From CAZJKE01 sp964555625 (GTDB taxonomy: Bacteria > Planctomycetota > Phycisphaerae > Phycisphaerales > SM1A02): a DNA stretch of 64,000 nucleotides. The notes below the pieces were generated by a model, which saw only the letters and a program-made list of their open reading frames with translations, was not told where the DNA came from and did no database searches. Shown in pieces: positions 56,054 to 64,000 of this stretch. The translations under genes were made by a program, and so were the position numbers. How positions within the stretch are numbered: position 1 is the stretch's first letter; each line of letters starts with the position of its first letter. The stretch is taken from the NCBI GenBank assembly GCA_964555625.1, contig CAZKTE010000001.1, positions 1 to 64,000 of the forward strand. The letters are read 5' to 3'.

Positions 56054-58735
56054 TCAGGACCCGTCGCGAATCGCCGCCTGCGCCGCGGCCAGGCGTGCCG
56101 TGGGTACGCGGAAGGGCGAGCAACTGACATAGTCGAGGCCCAAGTCGTGGCAGAGGAGAATCGATGATGGGTCGCCGCCGTGCTCGCCGCAGATGCCGAC
56201 CTTGAGACCAGGGTTGGTGCGGCGTCCGCCGCGGACGCCTGCCTCCACCAGTTGCCCGACGCCAGTGACGTCCAGCGACTGGAAGGGATCACGCTCGAGG
56301 ATGCCCGCGTCGATGTAGTGCGGCAGGAACGTGCCGATGTCGTCGCGGGAGAATCCGTAGGTCAACTGCGTCAGGTCATTGGTGCCGAAACTGAAGAAGT
56401 CGGCGCCGTCGGCGATGTCGGCCGCGGTCAATGCGGCGCGCGGGATCTCGATCATGGTCCCGATGGGCAATTCCAGTGATCCGCGAAACCCGCTGCGAGT
56501 GGTGACGGCGTCGATCGTCTGCTCGGCCAGCGCCCGCAGCGCGCTGAGCTCGGTCTTCATGCCCACCAGGGGGATCATGATCTCGGGCCGCGCATCAATG
56601 CGGCGGCGTCGGCAGTCGATGACCGCCTCGACGATCGCCGTTACCTGCATGACCAAGATCTCAGGGTACGTCACCGCCAGGCGGCAGCCGCGGTGGCCGA
56701 GCATGGGGTTGAACTCATGGAGCTGCTCGACGCGGCGTCGCACCTCGCTTGCCGCAATGCCCATCGCCGCGGCCACCTCCTTCTGGCCGCTGCGGTCATG
56801 CGGCAGGAACTCGTGCAGCGGCGGATCGAGGAGCCGGACGGTGACCGGCAGGCCCTTCATGGCGGTGAAGATCCCGATGAAGTCCTTGCGCTGGTAGGGC
56901 AACAACTTCGCCAGCGCCTTCTCTCGGCCCTTCAGGGTCTTGGCGAGGATCATCCGCCGCATCGCCAGGATGCGATCACCCTCGAAGAACATGTGCTCGG
57001 TGCGGGTCAGGCCGATGCCCTCGGCGCCGAATTGGCGGGCGCGGGTGGCGTCGCGGGGCGTGTCGGCATTCGTGCGGATCTTGAGCCGCCGCCGTTGATC
57101 GGCCCACCGCATGATCGTCGCGAAGTCGCCCGAGAGCCTCGGCGTGGTGCGTGGCACGCTGCCAAGGAGCACCTCGCCGCTGCCGCCGTCGATCGAGAGG
57201 ACGGCGTTCTCGCCGTAGCGCTTCCCGTCGATGGTGACGCTGCGTCGCACCGGGTCGATGTGCAGGTCCGACACGCCGGCCACGCAGCACTTGCCCCATC
57301 CGCGTGCGACGACCGCCGCGTGGCTGGTCATGCCGCCTGTCGACGTGAGGATGCCCGCTGCATGATGCATGCCGTCGATGTCCTCGGGCGACGTCTCCTT
57401 TCGGACCAGGAGCACTTGCTCGCCGGCCTCGGATCGCCGCACGGCGTCATCTGCGCTGAATGCCAGCGTGCCGGTGGCGGCGCCTGGTGATGCGGGGAGC
57501 CCCTTCGCCAGGCGCGTGGCGTCCTTCTTGTCCTTCTCGCTGAAACTCGGCAGCAGCAACTGCACAAGGTCGCCGGCGGGGACCCGCAGCAGCGCCTCGT
57601 CGCGGGTGATCAGGCGCGACTTGACCATCTCCACTGCGATACGCACCGCCGCGGCCGCTGTGCGCTTACCGCTGCGGGTCTGCAGCATCCAGAGGCGACC
57701 GCGCTCGATGGTGAACTCGATGTCCTGCATCTGGCTGTAGTGCGACTCGAGCGTCTTCTTGATGGCAAGCAGCTCGCGGAAGATGCGGTCGTTCCAGCGG
57801 CGCATCTGGGAGATGGGGCGCGGCGTGCGGATGCCGGCGACCACATCCTCGCCCTGGGCATCGACGAGGAACTCGCCGAAGAAGATGTTTTCGCCGGTCG
57901 ACGGATTTCGAGTGAAGGCGACGCCCGTTCCGCAGTCGCGGCCCATGTTTCCAAAGACCATCGCCTGGACGTTGACGGCCGTGCCGGGGAGGGAGCCGAT
58001 CTCGTTGATCTGCCGGTAGGAAATTGCACGCGGCGCGTTCCACGACTTGAAGACCGCCTCGATCGACAACTCCAGCTGCCTGTACGGGTCCTGGGGGAAG
58101 TCCTCGCCCACTGCGCGCTTGTAGACCCGTGCGTAGCGCTTGCAGAGGTCCCGCAGGCCCTCTGCCGGTACCTCGGTGTCCAGCTGCGCCCCGTATTGCT
58201 CCTTGACGGCGTCGAACTGGGACTCGAAGCGGTGGTGGTCGATGCCCATGACCACGTTCCCAAACATGTTGATCAGCCGGCGGTAGGCGTCCCAGGCGAA
58301 GCGCTCGTTTCCGGTCAGCGTCGCCATACCGGCGACCGACTCATCGCTGAGGCCCAGGTTCAAGACGGTGTCCATCATGCCCGGCATCGAGACGGCAGCG
58401 CCGCTTCGCACCGAGACCAGCAGCGGGTTCTGGGCGTCGCCGAATGCCTTCCCCGTCTCGCGCTCCACGCGAGCCACGGCCTTGCGCACAGCGGCCATGA
58501 GGCCCGCCGGCAGTCGTTCCCCGCGGTCGTAGTAGGCGGCGCAGATCGTCGTTGGAATGGTGAACCCCGGGGGGACGGGCAGGCCGATGGAGGTCATCTC
58601 GGCGAGGTTTGCGCCCTTGCCACCGAGGAGTGCACCCTGGGTGCCGCCGCCCTCGGTGCGCGAGGCACCAAAGGAGTAGGTCATCTTCGGGCGGCGGGTA
58701 TTCTTCCTCGTTCGTCGTCGGGCGGTTGCCGGCAT
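56054..58735 (-). CDS. ppdK: Pyruvate, phosphate dikinase
   Basis: PpdK (893 aa) interconverts pyruvate, ATP and phosphate with PEP, AMP and PPi. It carries the N-terminal ATP-grasp domain with GGKGANLAEMTSIGLPVPPGF and SVRSGAAVSMPGMMDTVLNLG, the phospho-histidine in TSTGGMTSHAAVVARGWGK, and the C-terminal PEP/pyruvate barrel with GLTRTEHMF and the active-site Cys in GICGEHGGDP. The ATG at 58735 has GGAG 7 nt upstream. MTYSF at 58684 is an alternative, because the first 17 residues are a basic tail not typical of the family. It is the first gene of a 20-gene minus-strand run. With amino acids as food, it would supply PEP for gluconeogenesis. Confidence 0.95.
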   Translation of the reverse strand: MPATARRRTRKNTRRPKMTYSFGASRTEGGGTQGALLGGKGANLAEMTSIGLPVPPGFTIPTTICAAYYDRGERLPAGLMAAVRKAVARVERETGKAFGDAQNPLLVSVRSGAAVSMPGMMDTVLNLGLSDESVAGMATLTGNERFAWDAYRRLINMFGNVVMGIDHHRFESQFDAVKEQYGAQLDTEVPAEGLRDLCKRYARVYKRAVGEDFPQDPYRQLELSIEAVFKSWNAPRAISYRQINEIGSLPGTAVNVQAMVFGNMGRDCGTGVAFTRNPSTGENIFFGEFLVDAQGEDVVAGIRTPRPISQMRRWNDRIFRELLAIKKTLESHYSQMQDIEFTIERGRLWMLQTRSGKRTAAAAVRIAVEMVKSRLITRDEALLRVPAGDLVQLLLPSFSEKDKKDATRLAKGLPASPGAATGTLAFSADDAVRRSEAGEQVLLVRKETSPEDIDGMHHAAGILTSTGGMTSHAAVVARGWGKCCVAGVSDLHIDPVRRSVTIDGKRYGENAVLSIDGGSGEVLLGSVPRTTPRLSGDFATIMRWADQRRRLKIRTNADTPRDATRARQFGAEGIGLTRTEHMFFEGDRILAMRRMILAKTLKGREKALAKLLPYQRKDFIGIFTAMKGLPVTVRLLDPPLHEFLPHDRSGQKEVAAAMGIAASEVRRRVEQLHEFNPMLGHRGCRLAVTYPEILVMQVTAIVEAVIDCRRRRIDARPEIMIPLVGMKTELSALRALAEQTIDAVTTRSGFRGSLELPIGTMIEIPRAALTAADIADGADFFSFGTNDLTQLTYGFSRDDIGTFLPHYIDAGILERDPFQSLDVTGVGQLVEAGVRGGRRTNPGLKVGICGEHGGDPSSILLCHDLGLDYVSCSPFRVPTARLAAAQAAIRDGS

Positions 58736-58767
58736 CGGGTGCTCCAAGGGGGTTGGGCGAACCGCGG

Positions 58768-58773
58768 ATGATA
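58768..58773 (-). promoter_or_regulatory. Candidate -10 element (TATCAT) of ppdK
   Basis: On the minus strand TATCAT, as part of TATCATCC, stands 32 nt before the ppdK ATG. The divergent pabB -10 is 10 nt away. Confidence 0.4.
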
Positions 58774-58782
58774 CCGCAGCAC

Positions 58783-58788
58783 TACACT
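58783..58788 (+). promoter_or_regulatory. Candidate -10 element (TACACT) for leaderless pabB
   Basis: TACACT ends 6 nt before the pabB ATG. No Shine-Dalgarno is present. Confidence 0.45.
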
Positions 58789-58794
58789 TGCGCC

Positions 58795-60138
<1,344 letters not shown>

Positions 60139-61008
60139 TCTCCTGGACCACGAAGCGCCGGTGGGACGGGCTGAACGAGAAGTCAAACATCATGCCCATG
60201 TAGGTCGCGCCGGACGACTCCAGGTGCCAGTGCACCAGCTTGGCCGTGACGCAGATGGGGTCGCTGTGGTCACCTGGCAGCGGGAACCGCATCCAGTAGA
60301 GGCGGTGTCCCCCGACCGATGCCGCATCGGGTCCGTTGACGCGCAGGCCTACGCCGCCGCCGCCGATGTTGGCAAGCAGCGCCGGAAACGCAGGCCCCAC
60401 GTCGGGCATGACGTCCTCATCCTGGATCGCATCCTGTTCCTCGGCCCCGCGGAGCTGGCAGAGCCGTTCGCTGAGCACGACGCTGCGCGGATCAAGCAGT
60501 GGCCAAGCGGTCACCTGCGGCAACTCAAGCTGCGCGGTGTCGATGCGGTAGTCGCGCCGCCGCTGGCAGCGCTCCACGCCAGTTGGCATCTCGAGGCGGA
60601 TCGCCGGCGTGGCATCCTTGCGTCCCTCGCTGAAGCAGGTGGTCTCAAGGCAGGCCGTCCTGAACATCCAGCGGTTCTGGCCGATGGCCATGATGGCAAC
60701 CAGCGCAGCGCCCTCGCGCAGTGGCAGCGGTTCGCCAGCGGCGGTGGGCGTCTCGATGAGGATGTGGTCGTCGTCGACCCGCAGCAGACGCGCGCGCCAG
60801 ATGAAGTCACTGCCACCGTCGGTGGCTGGTGCAAGGGCGACCTGCAGGGATCCCCCGTGGTCGGCCAGTTGCCTCAGGCAGCGTCGCCAGCCGGTGGTGC
60901 GTGATCGTTGTGCGGGCATCGTGTGGAACTCCGTAGGCGAATTGGCGTGAAGGGGTGGCCGCGACTCCATCGCGTCCTGCCATCCCATCGGCCTCCCCTG
61001 CCTGAAGA

Positions 61009-61695
61009 TCAACGCCCGTCGGCGGTGGGTCGGATTGTGCAGGCAGGCAACGCCCGCATGACCAGCACGGGCGCGCCACCCTGATACGCGGGGGCCGATA
61101 AGCCCGCCTCGGAGGCCGCCTCGGCCAGTTCTTCCAGTCGCCAGAGCCGCATGGGCCGATCGTCGGGCCCGATGCGGTCCATGTCCGGGTCGATCGCATC
61201 GCCACGCCGCAGAACCAGCAGCGGGTCCTCCCAGACCATCTGCCAGGATTCATCCTCGCTGATCCCCGTCTGCCAGTTGCCCGACTCGACCTCGGCCCAG
61301 AGCTCGCGGGGGAAGTCATCGAGGATCACCGCTCCACCCTCCCGCAGCGCCGCGGCGAAAGTCGCAAGGACTGCGGTGCCCTCCCCGCGCGTGGCGTGCA
61401 GCATGAACGTGTGCCCGCAGCAGAGCACCGCATCGAGATTTTCTTCAGGCAGCCCGTCGCGGTAATCGCCCTCCACGAGGTGCGCATCGGTGATCGCACC
61501 GCACGCCGCCAGAGCCGCAGGATCGAGGTCCATGCCGATCATGGTGTGTCCGTCGGCGGCGAGTGGCGCAAGGAGCCGCCCGTCGCCGCAGCCGGCGTCG
61601 AGGATCCGCCGAGGCGGCGGTGCGAGCAGTGTCCGGATGGCCGCAAGCTGCGCCGCGGCGCGGGCCGGTTCCAGGGGCTGCCAGGCGTCGCTCAT
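61009..61695 (-). CDS. SAM-dependent methyltransferase
   Basis: This 228-residue class I methyltransferase has the SAM-binding GCGDGRLL (RILDAGCGDGRLLAPLA), the acidic strand-end MDLDPA, and a catalytic-core strand LDAVLCCGHTFML. The substrate is not indicated. It overlaps the TgpA stop by ATGA at 61692-61695 and the PilZ-like gene by ATGA at the other end, so it lies in a coupled three-gene unit. Confidence 0.85.
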   Translation of the reverse strand: MSDAWQPLEPARAAAQLAAIRTLLAPPPRRILDAGCGDGRLLAPLAADGHTMIGMDLDPAALAACGAITDAHLVEGDYRDGLPEENLDAVLCCGHTFMLHATRGEGTAVLATFAAALREGGAVILDDFPRELWAEVESGNWQTGISEDESWQMVWEDPLLVLRRGDAIDPDMDRIGPDDRPMRLWRLEELAEAASEAGLSAPAYQGGAPVLVMRALPACTIRPTADGR

Positions 61696-63899
61696 AACCG
61701 CTCCTGTTCGAGGGCCACCGCGAGCGCATCGACCTGGCGATCCAATGCCTGCAGGAGCGCCCGGTCCGGGCGATGGCCACCGAAGCGAATGGCGTAGAAG
61801 GACTGGGCCAGGTCACAGAGCAGCGGAGCGGCGCCGGCGGGCAACTCCGATCGCTGCGCCCAGGCTAGCGGTGGCTGCCAGGTCGGTCGCTGGCAACCGT
61901 GCTTGGAGACGATCGCAAGTGCCCGAGCAAAGAAGGCGATCGATGAGAGTGGCCCTTGAACATCGCCATCTCCAAGTCGCAGCGCCACGCGGATGCCGCG
62001 GCGCCTTCGGAGGATGGCCAGACCCGCGCACCCGGCGGCGATGATGGACAGGAGCACGAGGTTGACCCAGGTGCGACCGCCTGCGCCGATGTTGAACCAG
62101 CCGACCATTGCGCCTGTGGCCCGTCGCACATCGCCGATCGCTGCGCGGGCCGGCTCCTTCCAGTAGGAATCTAATCGATCGAGGAGGTATCGCTGTGTGC
62201 GGCGGTCGTAGCCGAGTACGCCGACCTGCCAGTTGGTCTGCCATCGCTCCCAGGCGAAGTGGAGGCTGTCGGCCCACGAGAGTCTGCTCCCCTGTGTGGG
62301 AGAGCCGGGCGAAGCGGGCGTCGGGTCGAAGGTGCGCCAGGTACCCGGTGCCATCTCGACCTCGACCCAGGCGTGGGCGTCGCTGTCGAGCACGATGTAC
62401 TGGCGGGTCGCCGGGTCGAAACGGTCGGTCAGGTAGCCAGTCACGACGCGGGCCGGGAGCCCGATCGTGTCGCACATGGCGGCCATGGAGGCGGCGAAGA
62501 ACTCGCAGTGCCCGCTGCGGGTCGCCAGCAGGAACAATTCCGCAGGGTCGCTGGCCTCGGCGATGTCCACCTGGCGATCCGGCCGAAGTGTCACGCCGCC
62601 GGTGGAATACGAGAAGGCGCCACTGGTGAGATGCGCCACGAACGCGTTGGCCGCCCGCATGCGGGCCCCGGCATCCCCGGAGACCACCGCTCCAGCATCG
62701 ATCTGCGCGTCATCAAGCAGGCTCGCAGCGAGTGCAGCGACTCGTGGATTGTCATAGAACCCCGTCTCCGGCGCGTCGCTCGCACCTGCCATCTGTTCCT
62801 CGGGATACACGTCGATGGCGTAGTAGCGCAGTCGCCGCGTGCTGGCCATGACCTGCACCGTCTGGAAGGCTGGATCGTAGAGCACCCGCGTGAACTGACC
62901 GGCCTCCACCGCAAGCGGGCGATGGAGCGAGTAGAGCTGATCGGTAGGTCGCTGCAGAGTCACCTCCAGGCGGATCGTCGATCGGCGAAATCCCGTGCCC
63001 GGCAGTCGTGTCATCTCATTGGGCTTGCTCAGCAGCAGCTGGTAGTGTCGCTCCCCTGCCTCCCAGATGCCTTCCCCGCGGTAGCGCTCCAGGACGCTTC
63101 CTCGCAATCGCAGAGCCTGGGGTAGTTTGATCGACTCGCCATCGGGGTCTATCAGCCGCACCGACATCACCTGTTCGCCCAGCGACGTCACTGCCCGCTC
63201 GGGCGCCAGGCTCAGTCGCGATACGCCCGCGTCGGCCATGTTCAGCGCATCCTCCTCGCTGCGGTTCACGCCCCGCGGCAGCAGGACGAAGCAGATGGCC
63301 GCGACGCCAAAGCCCACGACCAGCAGAAGCGATCCGGTCCGCCGAAGTGTCCCGGCGGCGGCGCCGCCGGTGGCCGGCCGCGTCCAGGGCGTGCCGCCTG
63401 CGACGGGTACCGCCGCATATCGCTCCTGCCGCATGGACTCGGTGCCGTGGTGGAGGTGGTAGAGCAGCAGGACCCAGCCGCCCAGCAGTGACCAGAGGAT
63501 CATCAGGATGCCGAAGAGCAGGTCCGAAGCATAGAGGCCGCCCGTGACCATCAATAGCAGGCTCAGCAGCAGGAGCTGGGACTCCTTCTCGATCGTGCGG
63601 CGGTCGTAGAGCTTGATGATCGTCAGCCAGACGACGAACGTGCCCAGCGCCGGGGGCAACTGCTCAATGGGCCCGACGCCCTCGACTGCGGCGGCGAGCA
63701 TCGCCGCCAGAACCAGAAGCCGCGCCACCCATGGCGGCAGCGAGCGCCCCCGCGGCCCTTCCGTCACATACCAACTCACCGAGGCGAGGGTCCCTGCAAC
63801 AAGGAGCATGGAAAGACTCTGCAGCGCAGCGCACTGGGCCGCGATAGCCAGGAGCACCATCGCGAATCGCAGCACGCGGTAGGAACGCAGCATCCTCAT
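61692..63899 (-). CDS. TgpA-type transglutaminase-like membrane protein
   Basis: This 735-residue protein has about six membrane helices in its first 200 residues, a large periplasmic transglutaminase domain, and a C-terminal helix with a cytoplasmic tail. The Cys-His-Asp triad is visible in TRSGHCEFFAASMAAM, SDAHAWVEVE and TFDPTP. This is the TgpA/YebA family (DUF3488 plus transglutaminase). The ATG at 63899 overlaps the stop of the gene upstream (ATGA) and is preferred to 63929. In other bacteria the neighbours are a MoxR ATPase and a DUF58 protein, which fits the partial gene at the right edge. Confidence 0.88.
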   Translation of the reverse strand: MRMLRSYRVLRFAMVLLAIAAQCAALQSLSMLLVAGTLASVSWYVTEGPRGRSLPPWVARLLVLAAMLAAAVEGVGPIEQLPPALGTFVVWLTIIKLYDRRTIEKESQLLLLSLLLMVTGGLYASDLLFGILMILWSLLGGWVLLLYHLHHGTESMRQERYAAVPVAGGTPWTRPATGGAAAGTLRRTGSLLLVVGFGVAAICFVLLPRGVNRSEEDALNMADAGVSRLSLAPERAVTSLGEQVMSVRLIDPDGESIKLPQALRLRGSVLERYRGEGIWEAGERHYQLLLSKPNEMTRLPGTGFRRSTIRLEVTLQRPTDQLYSLHRPLAVEAGQFTRVLYDPAFQTVQVMASTRRLRYYAIDVYPEEQMAGASDAPETGFYDNPRVAALAASLLDDAQIDAGAVVSGDAGARMRAANAFVAHLTSGAFSYSTGGVTLRPDRQVDIAEASDPAELFLLATRSGHCEFFAASMAAMCDTIGLPARVVTGYLTDRFDPATRQYIVLDSDAHAWVEVEMAPGTWRTFDPTPASPGSPTQGSRLSWADSLHFAWERWQTNWQVGVLGYDRRTQRYLLDRLDSYWKEPARAAIGDVRRATGAMVGWFNIGAGGRTWVNLVLLSIIAAGCAGLAILRRRRGIRVALRLGDGDVQGPLSSIAFFARALAIVSKHGCQRPTWQPPLAWAQRSELPAGAAPLLCDLAQSFYAIRFGGHRPDRALLQALDRQVDALAVALEQERL

Positions 63900-64000
63900 G
63901 CCACCGCCTCCCGGGTCATACCGCGGCACAGCGTGGGGAGTTGACGACCGCTCAGGCAGAGGGCGTCGACCGGCACCCCCCGCGCCCGAACACGATCGGG
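63896..64000 (-). CDS. C-terminal fragment, possibly a DUF58 protein
   Basis: The frame is open from the right edge for 34 residues and ends in TGA, overlapping the TgpA-like start. RVRARGVPVDALCLSG resembles the end of a von Willebrand-type DUF58 protein. DUF58 genes often stand just before TgpA, so the guess is from context. The residues alone do not prove it. Confidence 0.4.
   Translation of the reverse strand, partial: PDRVRARGVPVDALCLSGRQLPTLCRGMTREAVA

Overview
The window is about two-thirds G+C, densely packed and bacterial. It suggests a marine planctomycete, most likely of the Phycisphaerae. That placement is inferred from protein character, not from a marker gene. Supporting points: a PEP-CTERM-like sorting tail ending in an arginine cluster (14942-15658), many secreted proteins of unknown family, an outer membrane with lipid A (lpxB, a PagL-like deacylase, gmhA), and three Na+/H+-coupled amino-acid symporters with several peptidases, which fits a salt-water amino-acid scavenger. 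No insertion sequence, phage gene, CRISPR array or rRNA was seen. One tRNA gene, tRNA-Glu(TTC), lies at 39450-39524.

Layout. 1-8 kb: tail of an NSS-type transporter, an AGCS symporter, lpxB, aspS, asnB and a dicarboxylate/amino-acid symporter. 8-16.6 kb: trxB with an unknown secreted protein; an ald - cysteine-desulfurase-like - gmhA operon behind a dyad that covers the -35 region; mscS; a PEP-CTERM protein; a MauE-like redox membrane protein. 16.6-27 kb: M20 dipeptidase, large membrane protein and ABC ATPase coupled by GTGA overlaps; nadK-serS-tilS coupled the same way; dapF with an unknown protein; nfu; csrA. 27.3-28.3 kb: an unusually long csrA-mraZ gap holding a train of hairpins, and an orphan mraZ with its own TGGGN boxes. 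28.3-39.4 kb: flavin reductase, amidohydrolase, a DUF2752 - two lipoproteins - glycosyltransferase-like operon, M19 dipeptidase, an orphan ParA with a partner that looks like a Walker-less ParA/FlhG, and a membrane protein - aroB - GT39 operon. 39.4-40.4 kb: tRNA-Glu and the PagL-like gene.

40.4-58.7 kb is one uninterrupted minus-strand run of 20 genes. It reads ppdK, a HIT protein, nadC, birA, then an eight-gene block of mostly unknown membrane proteins built around a MutL/GlmL-type ASKHA ATPase, then rpmF-plsX-fabH-fabD-lipoprotein-fabG-acpP-fabF. The eight-gene block (46772-54006) has no glutamate mutase nearby and is the best candidate for an undescribed system. The last 5 kb hold pabB, a PilZ-like protein, a methyltransferase and a TgpA-type transglutaminase.

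Two genome-wide habits stand out. Many transcription units begin with a TANNNT hexamer only 6-8 nt before the start codon, which points to leaderless mRNAs. Convergent neighbours usually touch or overlap at their 3' ends. Two enzymes, dapF and the M20 dipeptidase, each lack a residue that is normally catalytic, each by a single-base difference from the usual codon.
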